Source of the DNA: Bubalus kerabau
Taxonomy: Eukaryota; Chordata; Mammalia; Artiodactyla; Bovidae
Direction of reading: 5' to 3'
Assembly (NCBI RefSeq): GCF_029407905.1
Contig: NC_073624.1
Location: forward strand, 114,824,001 to 114,888,000
Length of the DNA: 64,000 nt
Part shown: positions 22,380-34,044 of the stretch, in pieces
Layout of the letters: each line of letters begins with the position of its first letter
Numbering within the stretch: position 1 is the stretch's first letter
Notes under the pieces: generated by a model
Told to the model about the DNA's origin: nothing
The model's database searches: none
Seen by the model: only the letters and a program-made list of their open reading frames with translations
Translations under genes and position numbers: made by a program

Positions 22380-22665
22380 TTCTGTTTCCCCTTTTGCTCA
22401 GTATCATCTGAGTGAGGACTTTCCCAGAAGCCTGTTGAAATGCAGAAAAACATCTTATTTCTCCTGCTCTGATTTATGCTTCTCTACCAACAGCTGCTCA
22501 ATTACTAGTACATATTTTTTTTTATTGCTTGTCTATAACTAAATATAAGCTCTAAAAGGGCAAGGATTCTTCCATTTATTTTATCCTCTACTGTATCTCC
22601 AATGTTTAGAAGAGTGCCAGGAACACCTAAGTGCTTAATAAACATTTCTTGACTATATTAATGGG
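22380..22665 (+). repeat. L2/MIR-type 3' end
   Basis: TAAGCTCTAAAAGGGCAAGG, CTGTATCTCCAATGTTTAG and GTGCTTAATAAACATTTCTT are the conserved 3' wording of L2. The 5' limit is uncertain. Confidence 0.65.
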
Positions 22666-22710
22666 GGATTGGAGAGATGGGAGAGTGCATACATCAGGGG
22701 CTGCAGATTA

Positions 22711-23163
22711 GATCCCTGGTGATTCAGATGGTAAAGAATCTGCCTGCAATGCTAGAGACCTGTGTTCGATCCCTGGGTTGGGAAGATCCCCTGGAGAAGG
22801 GAATGACTACCCACTCCAGTGGGCTTCTCTGATAGCTCAGTCGGTAAAGAATCTGCCTGCAATGCAGGAGATCCTGGTTTGATTTCTGGTTCAGGAAAAT
22901 CCTCTAGAAAAGGGATAGGCTACCTACTCCTGTATTCTTGGACTTCCCTTGTGGCTCAGCTGGTAAAGAATCTGTCTGCAATGTGGGAGACCTGGGTTTG
23001 ATCCCTGGGTTGGGAAGAGCCCCTGGAGAAGGGAACAGCTACCCACTCCAGTATTCTGCCCTGAAAAATTCCATGGACTGTATAGTCCATGAGGTTGCAC
23101 AGAGTGGGACAAGACTGGGCGACTTTCACTTTCACCCTCTCCAGTATTCTTGCCTGGAGAATG
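22711..23163 (+). mobile_element. tandem trimer of Bov-tA SINE units
   Basis: Three tRNA-like heads follow each other head to tail: 22711-22820 (ends at CCCACTCCAGT), 22821-22939 (starts GGGCTTCTCTGATAGCTCAG) and 22940-23135 (starts GACTTCCCTTGTGGCTCAGC, complete to GCGACTTTCACTTTCAC). They are followed by a fourth partial tail (CTCCAGTATTCTTGCCTGGA) to 23163. The joints of units 1-2 and 2-3 fall at about the same place in the tail, just after the CTCC(A/T)GT word. The A/B box-like parts are diverged, so I do not call tRNA genes. Confidence 0.82.
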
Positions 23164-23187
23164 TATCTTGGAGTTATATTTTGCCTG

Positions 23188-23362
23188 TCAAAGGCAGAAG
23201 AAGATGGTGACAGAGGATGAGATGGTTGGATGGCATCACAAATTTAACGGACATGAAATTGGGCAAACTCCAGGACATGGTGAGGGACAGGGTGGCCTTG
23301 TGTACTGAAGTTCATGGGGTCGCGAAGAGTTGGTCATGACTTGGTGACTGAACAACAACAAT
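23188..23362 (+). mobile_element. BovB LINE 3' end
   Basis: Short BovB 3' UTR (GATGAGATGGTTGGATGGCA to GACTTGGTGACTGAACAACAACAA). The tail is (CAA)n, as in the older subtype at 7267. No coding part. Confidence 0.8.
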
Positions 23363-23680
23363 GTGGAGCTAAGATTCCACGTGCCATATAGTGACCAGGC
23401 TCACGGGCCACAGCTGGAAGTCTGTGTGCTGCAGGGGGAGATGCAACTGGGACCTGATGAGGACACATAAATAATTTAAAAAATAATGATCAAATTAATG
23501 GATAACAATTAGTGGCAGTAGCATTTTATTTATCTATAGGGGACTAACTACTACAGGAAATACCTAAAATAATGAATGGTGTTACCTCCATTTAGCTAGA
23601 TCAGGCCTGGGAGGTCTGAGCACTGGGTCATTATTTTTAAATTGTGAGGATATATTTTGAACTACTTTTATGTAATGCAT
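23363..23680. other. unassigned sequence
   Basis: No gene or family recognised. Confidence 0.45.
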
Positions 23681-23793
23681 AATGGGGAACACGTGTATAC
23701 CTGTGATGGATTCATGTTGATGTATGGCAAAACCAATACAATATTGTAAAGTAATTAACCTCCAATTAAATAAATTTATATTTAAAAAAAAGA
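23681..23793 (+). mobile_element. L1 (bovine type) 3' end
   Basis: GGATTCATGTTGATGTATGG, CAATATTGTAAAGTAATTAA, then an A-rich tail. 5'-truncated to about 110 bp. Different 3' UTR subtype from the 6585 and 9299 copies. Confidence 0.78.
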
Positions 23794-24104
23794 ACCAATC
23801 TTCTAGGATGAGACAGAAAGGAATGAACTGCTCTATGAAGAGAGATGAGTGCTTTAGACTTGGTAGAGTCATTATCTACATGCAAATGTGTATTTCTAAT
23901 GCACTTGAAGCTGAGCTAAGTAAATATTCCATTTCCTTGAAAAAAAAAAAAAAAAGAAGTGTGATGGACAGAACTGATCAGAGAAAGTGAGAAAGAAAGT
24001 AAGAGTGAAGAGGTTGACTTGAGGTATTAATTTTGATCTATAATTTTATTATACATTGATATGATCTTAAAGTGAGAGGAGGGAAGATGAAAATGGCTGG
24101 TTTG

Positions 24105-24310
24105 AGTGTTTATTACACACTAAGAGTTGTGTTAAGGAGGCACTTTAAATACAAATTATGTCCTGTGGTCTTCTCAATACCCTTCTGAGAAAGTTATCAC
24201 CATTCCAGTATTAGAGGGAGGAACACTGGCATTTGAGCAGGTTAAAATAACTTGCCGCATGCCACATCACTGGGGATTGGTAGGCAGAAGTGAAACCCAT
24301 GTTTGCCTGA
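24105..24310 (-). repeat. MIR SINE remnant
   Basis: Reverse MIR wording: TTAAAATAACTTGCCGCATG, then GTGAAACCCATGTTTGCCTG. Ancient. Confidence 0.6.
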
Positions 24311-25935
24311 TGCTAAAATAACCAAACCTATAGAGATGATACCCCATCATAACAGCAGAACTATGAATAGCTGTCAAGCTTTAAAAGCACTGAATAAAAG
24401 CATAGAACATAAGCACTGTGTATACATGCACTGCTACTATTATACCCTTTCTTGGTTTCCTCAATCAATCAAAGAATAATTTCTTTCCCTTCAATTATTT
24501 TTCTCTGGGAATAAAAAAATCATGATATTAAAAAGGAGATTCATAAATGTCTTTGTTGTTTGTTTCATTTTCTTTAAAGTTTAATTGATTCACCATCATT
24601 TTTGAAGAGCACACTATAATCCATATAGAGCTGAATTAAGCAACTAATTGAAGCCAGGTTCACAAGGGCTTAAATTACCAGAGCTTTCCTGTCATCTTAA
24701 ATTAAACTTCCTTCTATACTTCTCAAGATTTATAACCCCAGGCTGAAAAGCTGTAAACTGCCCCAGTTTCACAGTGAATCTCCCAGAAGGAAAGGATGTT
24801 TCCTGGAAAGGGGGAAGGAAAATGTCTTTCATGGAAGAGGGTTCCAAAAGCAATGTGTGTGGCAGGGGTCACAGGATCCTTGGCAAGGGGCTGTAAAGGG
24901 AGCAGGCAAGTCACTCAAAAAGCATGTGCCCAGAGATTTTGCAATTTGACTTGTGAGTCCTGTAGGAAGGAGCAAGTTCATCTAAACAGCAACTGGACAC
25001 ATTCTTGACTTTCTCCTACAAAATGAAAAGCAGAAGGGACAAATGATCCTCTGCGAGGATCATAATCTCCCAAATTCCCAAAATAGCTCTTAGTTTAGTT
25101 CAGAAAGACTTGTTATCACTGCCTCTAATACTCTATCACCTATATAATTTCTTAGCTACATTTTCACATGCATTTCGTTTCTTTCTCACATGTTTCATGA
25201 AAGACCAAAAAGGAATATAGTCAGGGATCAGTGAGGATGAGGCGAATAATTTCATGCATCCAGATAAGGTCTGATGATGGTTCCACTACATACCACTCTG
25301 AAACTATCTATAGTTCAAATCATGACCACCTAAGAATCCAAAATACATTTATCTTTAATATAGTATTTTTATAAATATACACAATTTCCATTTTAAATGA
25401 CCTACCATTGCAACTTTAAATGTTAGACAGTCTTCCTTCTTAAAATTAGAAGCAGCTATAATAGATTCATTCATTTTTACCTTAAATCACTTCAGAAATC
25501 ATTACTAAGCACCTCCTGTGTATAATGTTTAATCCCTCAAAAAGTATTAAAACATAAAAACACTACTCTCAGGGCTTACGATCTAGAGGGGAGGAAGTAG
25601 CAATAATAAACAATGACTATAATAAATATGTTTTAGGTTAGAGAGTGATTAGGGCTATGGAAAGGAAGGGAAAGTACAGCAACCAGGATGGATGGGCAGC
25701 CTGTAGTGTTAACAGAGTAGTCAAGGTCACCATCAGTGAGAAGGTGACACGGGAGCAGTGAACCTGAAGGAGTGAGACATTCAGCCAAGTGACTCTCGGA
25801 GGAAGAGCACTCTTGCAAAGGAATCAGACACAGCGTGTTTCCTAAGTGGGGAGCAAGCCAAGGCTATTTGATGCCATGTCACGGCTCTGAGCGGAAAAGT
25901 GACATCTGCCAGGTGTGTTCAGTGAGTTTTAGATT
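24311..25935. other. unassigned intronic sequence
   Basis: No gene. Short open frames near 24723-25008 and 25633-25818 have no motif, and no repeat is recognised. Candidate place for conserved non-coding elements. Confidence 0.45.
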
Positions 25936-26105
25936 CTGACCCAATGAACCCCCAGAACAACCTCATGATATTAGTGCCATTGCCCTTTTAGCAAACGGGA
26001 ACCTGAAGCACACAGAGGTTAGGTAAGTTGCCCACAGTCACACAACTAGAAAGAGGTGGAACTGGGATCCAGGTGCAGGCAGATTCTAGAGGTGAGCTCT
26101 CAACA
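25936..26105 (-). repeat. MIR SINE remnant
   Basis: AGGTTAGGTAAGTTGCCCAC, AGTCACACAACTAGAAAGAG and TGGAACTGGGATCCAGG are the well-conserved reverse MIR core. Confidence 0.8.
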
Positions 26106-27213
26106 AGAAGATCTGTCCTGAACAGGACACACACAGGCACCTGTGCCCACATCTACGTGCACAGCACACAACCACAAACACACACTCAACAGGAGAGAGG
26201 AAGCTGAGAAGTCGGAGGAGGAGAGTTTGCCACCCCCACTCTATTTCTCTTGGTTCACATTTGATTTTCTGTCTTGTATATTTTACTTGTTAACCTTTAG
26301 ATCAAAATGTCTATTTGAATGAAAAATGTTCAAATGGAAACATTCAGTGTTATGCTCAAAAGAGCAAAACAAATTAGCAATTCTTAGTGAATAAAATAAA
26401 TGTTGTGGAAATCTAGGCAGCTATGCCAGTTTATTTAATAAACAAAGTGAACAAAACAAAAACTTTCTCATGAAACAAGGTGCACTAAAATCCTTTCAGG
26501 TCTACCAAGAAAAATACAAGAACATTTTCTGGCTAAATACCTAGAATAATATAGGAACCAGTCATTTAAACCATTCACTTGGAAAGAGCTTTGAAATCAA
26601 TAGAAAATCTTCATAAATCATGATTTATGACTCACATCTCAAGCAAACAAAGAGAAATGGGTCCCTGGGATTTTTTTTCACATTTATCACCTTGGTTCTA
26701 TAGTATGGAGACTTAAACCTTTCCTATGTATACTGTCAATATAGGTTTTGAAAATGCTTAAATATGTTATCACATTTCAGTTCACTTAAATTATAATCAT
26801 ATACTATTTCACTATATCAACCTTTAGCAATATTTAAGTAATATTTTAGCAACCTTTAAGCAATATTTCTGTCTCTGTACAACATTGTAAACTCTAATTC
26901 CTTTGGCAAATTTTACTCATTAGTGAATGATTAATAAAGAAAAATTACAGTTTCACCAAAAAAAAACTGAATGTACTAAAAGGCCATGGAATGATAAGGC
27001 ATATTTGTTTTTACTCAATACTGCAAATGTGCTTCTGTTCTTTAAGCTTGTCTTAGCATTTTGTGATGTGTGAAACTGTGCAGGGATCAAAGTGAAAAAT
27101 ATGATCTATAGTGTAAGTTCTTTGAAATTCCTTAAGAATGGAAAAGGAGAAAAATAAAACATACACTTTATTATTAACTTTTGAGGGGTGATTGATAGAA
27201 ACATCTAGATTGC
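26106..27213. other. unassigned intronic sequence
   Basis: No gene; AT-rich. A short CACACA-rich patch occurs near 26125-26190. Confidence 0.5.
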
Positions 27214-27224
27214 TTATCAAGCCC

Positions 27225-27497
27225 GCTGCTGCTGCTAAGTCACTTCAGTCGTGTCTGACTCTGTGCAAGCCCATAGACAGCAGCCCACCAGGCTCCTCCA
27301 TCCCTGGGATTCTCCAGGCAAGAACACTGGAGTGGGTTGCCATTTCCTTCTCCAATGCATGAAAGTGAAAAGTAAAAGTGAAGTCACTCAGTCATGTCCG
27401 ACTCTTAGTGACCCCATGGACTGCAGCCCATCAGACTCCTCCATCCATGGGATTTTCCAGCTAAGAGTACTGGAGTGGGGTGCCATTGCCTTCTCCG
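27225..27497 (+). mobile_element. Bov-A2 SINE
   Basis: Dimer with a short (GCT) head. Perfect 11-bp TSD TTATCAAGCCC at 27214-27224 and 27498-27508. Low divergence suggests a fairly recent insertion. Confidence 0.92.
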
Positions 27498-27704
27498 TTA
27501 TCAAGCCCACACAAATGGAAATAAGTATTAATATCTGAAATAGAGCATTCTCCAAAACATATAATAAATTCTGTTGAAATGAAGACTTTGAGCTCCTCTT
27601 TATCATGACCCTAACTAAGCACTACATTTAGTACAGTAAGTACTCTGATTTGTTAAATTACCAATCCAAAAAGTAATTAAATCCAATTTATCAAAAGAAA
27701 AAAG

Positions 27705-27765
27705 TCAGGGTTCCCAGGTCGCACTCATGGTAAAGAACTCCCCTGCTATCCCAGAATTAAAGGAC
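27705..27765 (+). mobile_element. possible Bov-tA head fragment
   Basis: GGTTCCCAGGTCGCACTCAT and GGTAAAGAACTCCCCTG resemble a Bov-tA head; the rest is absent. Confidence 0.45.
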
Positions 27766-28925
27766 ACTAGTGAAAAGAATGGGCTTCCCAATGCTTTTTA
27801 TAACCTTTCACTGAAAAAAAATAAGATAGCTCTCTCCAAGACGCTGTAAAATGACCATGCCTATTCTATATATAGTTCTATATTTTAAAATATTATGCAG
27901 CTTAATAATATCCATGCATATCTAACAAGAAGAGAAAAAAAATCTCCCCCAAAGGGTTATAACCACTGAGAAGTCTGGGGCAAGAAACCCTAATGACAGA
28001 TACAGAAGTAGAGTGAGGAAAAGAAGTGACAAATGATGGCTCATCTCATTTCCAGAGTCAACATTCTTTGCACAATACCATTTTAGTTCCTGTATTTTTC
28101 TAGCTACTATTCTTGCTTCTTGTCTATTCAAATGGCTTAAACCAAACTCTAAGAAATATTATTTCTGGCAGGTCTCAAAATCTAGATCTGCTTCTATCAA
28201 CCACCACCCCCCAATTTAATAAGTCATATGTTTTATTCTTCTCCTCTATTCTTAAGGAAATCCAAAGAACTTATACTATAGATCTTTTTTTTTTTTCACT
28301 TTGATTCCTGAACAGTTTCACACAACAGCACAAAATGCCAAGACAAGTTTAAAAAAGCAGAAGCACATTTGCATTTTTGAGTACAAACAAACATTCCCTT
28401 ATCACTCCATGGCCTTTGTAGTACATCCCAAATTTTTTGGTGAAACTATAATTTTTCTTTATTAATAATTCACGAATGAGAAAAATTTGCCAAAAGAAGT
28501 AGAGTTTACATGGTTGTACAGAGACAGAAATATTGCTTAATGTGAAGCAAGGGGTGGTTGACAGATGAAAGAGGAGATTTCTGAACTGTTGAGTATCTGA
28601 CAATAAGTGGGAAGTGGTTTGTGAACATATTTTGGAGTTTTATATTAGTTTTTTCAGTCAGTACTAATTGCCAAAAACAGACTACAGGCAAACTGTGTTA
28701 TTAGGTTTTAGGTCTGGCTTCTAAGATGGAAAAAGTTAAATATTTACATATATTTGATACATGTGTATATTTTAGAAGATGGTAAAGAGTATTTTTGTAT
28801 TGGACATTCTCTCTCCTTAAGAAAAACAATCACAGCTATGTATGAGATAGAACTAACAAGCTGATAACCCACACACTGATCAGAAACAAACGATTTGCAT
28901 GAAACCTGTTAATCTTGTTCAGTGA
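27766..28925. other. unassigned intronic sequence
   Basis: No gene or repeat recognised. Confidence 0.5.
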
Positions 28926-28929
28926 TCAT

Positions 28930-29335
28930 TTTTTGACGTGCCAACTTAGCTAGGTTTATTTAGTCCCACTCAGCACCAATCTGGGTCTTTCTGTGAAAGC
29001 ATTTTGTGGATGTGGTCTAAATCCATAGCATTTGACTTTAAGTAAAGGAGATTATCCTAGATTATCACTAGGATAGTAGGCCCAATTCACTCCTTGAAAG
29101 GTCTTAAAAGCAGGAGTGCAGCCTCCCTGAGAGATGAAATTCCACCTGTTTATAGCAGTTTTGGCTCATGCTCACAGTGTCAACCTGTCCTCTCTGTTGG
29201 GCTGCCGTTTGGCTTCACATTCGCCTTGCCAGCCACACAATCACGTGAATCAATTCTTTACAATGAATCTGTTAACGCTATTTTTTTTTTTTCACTGATT
29301 CTGCTTCTCTGCCTGAATCATGACTGATGTAATTC
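28930..29335 (+). repeat. ancient LTR-like or MER-type repeat
   Basis: It opens with GTGCCAACTTAGCTAGG and GTCTTTCTGTGAAAGCATTT, has CACAATCACGTGAATCAATTC near the 3' side and ends around CATGACTGATGTAA. This matches the layout of a common old mammalian element. Family name uncertain. Confidence 0.45.
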
Positions 29336-29384
29336 CAAACTGAAAAAAGCAGTGATGAAAGAGTAAAGGATGTTGTAGTGGTTT

Positions 29385-29905
29385 GTCAGCACTCGATCCT
29401 GGCTGTGTCTACATGTACCCACAGACTCAAGTAAGACAAACATAACCTGTGTATATAAATACACACATACAATCTCACATCAAAACAGCATGTTCCCAAA
29501 CACTCAAACTCCTGTGTTTAACAGGCCTAAACTTTTTGACAGATGTAATGATTTAACCAATCTGAAGCATCAACAAAAGAAAACTCTACAACTGGAGACC
29601 AGGACTCCAAAAGTACATTCTGAATAAGAAGAAAGTAACTGTGACAGGCAGCTTACAAGAAAGACACTTCACACATTTCGATACAAACCACGATCACCTT
29701 TAAAAACAAACACAAATGTTGTACCTAAAAAGTGACAAATGTTGGTTGTCCAAGCAAAAGAGGTTTTGAATTCTATAACATTAGTCAAATAATCGCATCA
29801 CATTGATACAACTACATAAATATGGTGACCAAACTCACACACCAAAACTTATAAAAACAAACTGCCAGCATCCCACCCTGGCTGTGTCTACATGCTCCCA
29901 CAGAC
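29385..29905. repeat. 42-bp direct repeat pair next to the NAV3 exon
   Basis: Copies at 29385-29426 and 29864-29905 align without gaps, 35 of 42 bases identical, sharing CCTGGCTGTGTCTACATG and CCCACAGAC. The second copy ends 51 bp from the donor of the 29957-30140 exon. The sequence between is ordinary AT-rich intron. Confidence 0.75.
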
Positions 29906-29956
29906 CCCCATCGATGTAAATTCATTTGAAACACATCCCCCGCTCCCCTCGCTTAC

Positions 29957-30140
29957 CTGGACTGCATGTCTTGCTGGGTTTTGGCCTGGCTGGCTTCTGC
30001 TTGAGGGGAGGCGTGGGTGGCCCGCTGCTGAAGCTCCAGCAGGGACTGGTAATACTGCTGCTGGTGGTGCTGCTGCTGCTTGTAGCGAGACAGACTGAAA
30101 AACAGCCCTAGGATGGCTTTTAAGTTTCCATTTCTTATTT
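29957..30140 (-). CDS. NAV3: NAV3 exon, end of the CH domain plus Gln/His-rich segment
   Basis: Internal coding exon of 184 bp. The acceptor is TTGATACAG and the donor GTAAGCGAG. The first two bases complete the Glu codon, 60 codons follow, and two bases (AG) start a codon finished in an exon outside the window. Residues 1-20 (IRNGNLKAILGLFFSLSRYK) are the last CH helix. Then comes QQQHHQQQYYQSLLELQQR and a polar stretch ending SQAKTQQDMQS. The QQQHHQQQYY segment is, to my knowledge, specific to NAV3; NAV2 has a different Gln/Pro-rich stretch there. The CAG/CAC run at about 30056-30081 could vary in length between animals. The exon is open throughout and reads into the intron only by chance. 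It is the last recognised exon before the lower end of the window. Confidence 0.9.
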
Positions 30141-30495
30141 CTGTATCAAGCGGAAAATAGAAAAACAGTATCATATAAAATTATTTTTTTTAACAAAAGA
30201 AATTCTAGAAGCAGTTTGCAAATTGCTTCCAATAGACTCTTAATAGACTAAATCTTTGAAGACAGAAATAAAACTTGGTTTTCTCAGTCACACATTAAAG
30301 TAAGTCTGGTTTTCTAAAACATGCTAACAGTTTTACATAGTTTGGAAATTCCAGAGAGAGAACAAAGCTTACTCAAGGGATGCTCTTTGCTGACCCTGAA
30401 CTAAAGTTTTTCTCGAGTTAGCTTCTTCATGCAAATGGATAGGCGCTCTGTTTTGTTTTCCTCATTTGATTTATCATTCTGTTTCTCTCTCAAAT

Positions 30496-30699
30496 GGGCT
30501 TCCCAGGTGGGTCAGTGGTAAAGAATCTGCCTGCCAATGCAAGAGATTTAGGAGACACAGGTTCAATCCCTGGGTCAGGAAGATCTCCTGGAGCAGGAAA
30601 TGGCAATCCACTCCAGTATTCTTGCTTGGGACATCCCCTGGACAGAGGAGTCTGGCGGGCTACAGTTCATTGGGGTCTCAAAAGAGTCTGACATGACTG

Positions 30700-30701
<2 letters not shown>
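30496..30701 (+). mobile_element. Bov-tA SINE
   Basis: Full copy from GGGCTTCCCAGGTGGGTCAG to CATGACTGAGCAC, continuing into a CA microsatellite. It lies in the intron between the 73-bp and 184-bp NAV3 exons. Confidence 0.88.

Positions 30702-30733
<32 letters not shown>
30702..30733. repeat. (CA)n microsatellite
   Basis: About 16 CA units grown from the GCACGCACAC-type end of the SINE. Confidence 0.92.
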
Positions 30734-30734
<1 letters not shown>

Positions 30735-30833
30735 TTTCCCTCACAAATGCACATACCTGTTATCAGCGGAGGGATGCCTATGAGCTAGAGAAAGAAAGCT
30801 CAGTGGTCTGCATTATAAATACTGATGCTATAT

Positions 30834-31108
30834 CCTGCTGCTGCTGCTAAGTCGCTTCAGTTGTGTCTGACCCTGTGCAACCCCATAGACAGTAGCCCAC
30901 CAGGCTCCTCTGTCCCTGGGATTCTCCAGGCAAGAACACTGGAGTGGGTTGCCATTTCCTTCTCCAATGCATGAGAGTGAAAAGTGAAAATGAAGTCGCT
31001 TAGTCGTGTCCAACTCTTAGTGACCCCATGGACTTTAGCCTACCAGGCTCCTCCATCCATGGGATTTTCCAGGCAAGAGTACTGGAGTGGGGTGCCATTT
31101 CCTTCTCC
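30834..31108 (+). mobile_element. Bov-A2 SINE
   Basis: Dimer. TSD ACTGATGCTATAT / ACTGATGCTGTAT at 30821-30833 and 31109-31121 (12 of 13 identical). Confidence 0.9.
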
Positions 31109-31121
31109 ACTGATGCTGTAT

Positions 31122-33166
31122 GGGTGTACCTCATAATAACTGTTAGCAGTATTCTAAATCACCCACCAACCGATTTATTAAAAAACTATGTATTTGTCCT
31201 CCAAAGAGCAGATGGCACCATAGTTATCCACTTTAATGTTCCAATTCTTTTATTTTTAATTCACATTACATACTAAGAAATGATTAAGATCACTTTATGC
31301 ATGGCTTTAGATGCATGCTTATCATGCATGCATAATCGTGTAAGTAGAATAAGCATAATAGAATAAGTAGAATTTCTAGTTCTAAACACTTGAGGCTCCT
31401 GTGTAAGTTTTTCTAACATAGAAGAAAAAAATCAAATGTACAAAGTAGGCCATAACACGAGCTAGTTTTTTTCTTCTGGAGTTATAATTTTAGAATTAGA
31501 AAAAGAGAGGCCACTAAAGCTGGATATAATGCTATGCAACCTATAATCATACTTTAAATGAAACTTGCCATTGGCAATAAAATATATCCTCTTGTGAGGT
31601 CAAGGTTTTATGCCTCCTTTTCAGAATTTAGAAACATTAATAAAACTACTGAAATTTCTTGCTCTCTGATGGTTTATAATGTCACACACACACTATGCAA
31701 TGGAATTATTCATATAAAATAAGGCTGAGTTATTATAACCCCCAACCTTCCTCACAGGGGCCATAAGTATAGGCTTGATCAATATAAAGCTATACAGTGA
31801 GAAAGTATAAATTTTCTTGGGTGAACCTGCAAGTATTAATTTTCTCCTGTGAATCTTATTGAAAGATATTCTTTAAACTTGTTTTATTAGTATTCATGTT
31901 TAATAAATACAGAAAAGCATTTTGACTATTCATATATTTTTAGGAGATAAATAAAAAGCAACAGGCTTATGTTAATAAAAGATGTCATGTTAAAAGGAAG
32001 AGACATAAAACCAACAAATAGTAACATTTCTCACCTACTTTTAACCTCTTAGTAAGTAAAGTATCATCCTGGAGAATTTTCTCAAATATTATTCTAAGTA
32101 ATAGAACCATGAGTTGGGTTTGAACCTAAGTTTTGGCCTTTAAGTATATAATTTAATATTAAATATCATGACATAAACATATAAAGGATAGAAGAAATTA
32201 AAAATAAAATTTAAACAGTGCAGAAAAATTGAGAAAAGTAAATAATTCTAGTTCATGCTCATAATATTTCAGAAGTCACACAATTCCTATTTTTCCAATG
32301 GCAGTAAAACTTGTAGAACTTAGACCTATCTAGTATTTATACTATCTGTGGGGGTCGGGAAGGCTTTGCAGAGTAAATTGACTGTAGTAGAAACATTAAG
32401 TAACAAAAATTGCCAAAAGGGATTAATATAATATGATTAAAATTCTAATTTAAAAAATGCTTGTTGCTGATATAGATCTCAAAGGAACTGATATGTCGTA
32501 ATGTTAGCAATTGTTTTTGTTACTATTACTACTTGAAAATTTTGAAAAGGTTTCCTAAAAATATATGTTGAAGAAAAAGAATGCAGGAAAAAAGTGACAG
32601 ATTTAGTTGTCTTTTTCCTGTTTTCTGTATTTCAATGTCAGTAATGATCTTTTAAACTTTTAAAAATGCTAAGGTCTTTACAAAGAACAGTTACTAATAC
32701 TAATTATTTAAGAATTCCTGAGGACTTGATTAAACTTACCAAATATTTAGACTTGGACTGCTAACTTGATCAAATTATAGAATTGTTATTGATAAAACAA
32801 TATTTAAGCATTAATTACACCATTTAACTGTATTTCTGTCCTATTACCCAGCATTATCTATCCATCCATTTACTTAATATTCTAAAAGTACTACTTAATC
32901 GTTATAAAACATAAAGATACTTTGTTAATATGCCCCCCTTCCATATACTCAGTAATGTAAAGAACAACTTTGACAAAATCTGGAACATAGCTACATAATG
33001 AAAGCATACATTAATAACCACAGAACTTATGTTTCTATTATTTTGGAAACTTTACTAATTTCCTTTTATATATTAAGGGCCTATGTACTCTCATTTGACA
33101 TTTCTAGTGTTATCAAAAGTCTTTTCAAACACAGATGCCATTTGTGACAATTATGCTTTTTCTTAC
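31122..33166. other. NAV3 intronic sequence without repeats
   Basis: About 2 kb of AT-rich sequence, no gene or repeat recognised, leading up to the donor of the 73-bp exon at 33166. Confidence 0.5.
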
Positions 33167-33239
33167 CTTCAGCAGATAGACCTTGAACATTTACTCCTCT
33201 GGCTGCTAGAAAACTAAGGCAGACATCAACATTTTCAAT
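33167..33239 (-). CDS. NAV3: NAV3 exon, third part of the CH domain (73 bp)
   Basis: Internal coding exon on the minus strand, with an acceptor ending in ATGTTGCAG and donor GTAAGAAAA. It begins in phase 0 with Ile-Glu-Asn-Val-Asp and encodes 24 residues (IENVDVCLSFLAARGVNVQG, then LSAE), followed by one base of a split Glu codon. The CLSFLAARGV helix and the turn to NVQGLSAE are CH-domain features. VDVCLSF and GVNVQG fit NAV3; NAV2 has, as I recall, IDACLNF and GINIQG. No frameshift or stop is present and the phase matches both neighbouring exons. The intron towards the next exon is 3026 bp and contains one Bov-A2 and one Bov-tA SINE. Confidence 0.88.
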
Positions 33240-34044
33240 CTGCAACATGAAAAGCAGTGAAAAAGTAACTTAGAAGATTATTTTTAAGTACATAAATGAG
33301 CTAGAATGAAGCCAGAGAGAAAGATAAAGAAAGAATGAATACTTTACATTCATTTCATACTAGAGATCTTTAACTGGACTATAACTAGAATAATTTTGGC
33401 TAATTGCAGGATGAATATAAAGACTGCATTGTCTGATTTGGTACTTACAAACAATTCATAGAGGCCTGATCAAGAATGGCATTCTTACAGATTAGCAACC
33501 CACCTAACTTAACATAAAACCAGACCGGTTTTGTGCTTCACAAGTAAGTCTCTGAAGCATCCAAACAGGAGATGCTTAGAATACTAGAATGTGGGTAACT
33601 GAGATTCGAATAGTAACAGTCAGTAAGTATGCCAAAAGACAAATAAGATGGAAAAGGGGTTGATACACATGAAAGAAATGAAGCATATTTTCATTCTAAA
33701 TCATAGAATTCTTTTAAAAACTGTATTTGCTGTTGTTGAAAAACAAAACAAAACAGGAAATTAATGTGTGATATGGTGTTACTAACTAAAGTACAGATTT
33801 GGTTCAAATTTACCAAAATTTTATGCTAGTGTCCATGCTTTGTTTTTATACATTATTCAAGATTCCACATTGTATTTAGTTGCAATAAGCCAGCTTCAGC
33901 TGCATGCAACAAATTCTGGTAAATTCTCTTTTCATTTGTATTTCATTATCAATATTTTCTAATTTTCCTTGCTATGCCTCCTTAGATACACCCATCATGT
34001 AAAAGTGGACATTTAATTTTCAAATACATGAGGTTTTTAAAGGA

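Larger units (their letters stand above)
1..29956 (-). other. NAV3 downstream intron (partial), inferred
   Basis: Sequence following the last visible exon on the minus strand. No further navigator exon was found on either strand, so I treat the whole stretch as intron. A short exon without a strong motif could have been missed. Repeats inside are listed separately. Confidence 0.6.

Noticed and set aside
22711..23135. Three tRNA genes suggested by tRNA-like heads
   Set aside because: They are SINE heads: the fold-determining stems are degenerate and each continues into Bov-tA tail sequence.
24723..25008. Overlapping frames on both strands suggesting a small gene
   Set aside because: Neither translation has a family motif; no splice signals in phase with NAV3.
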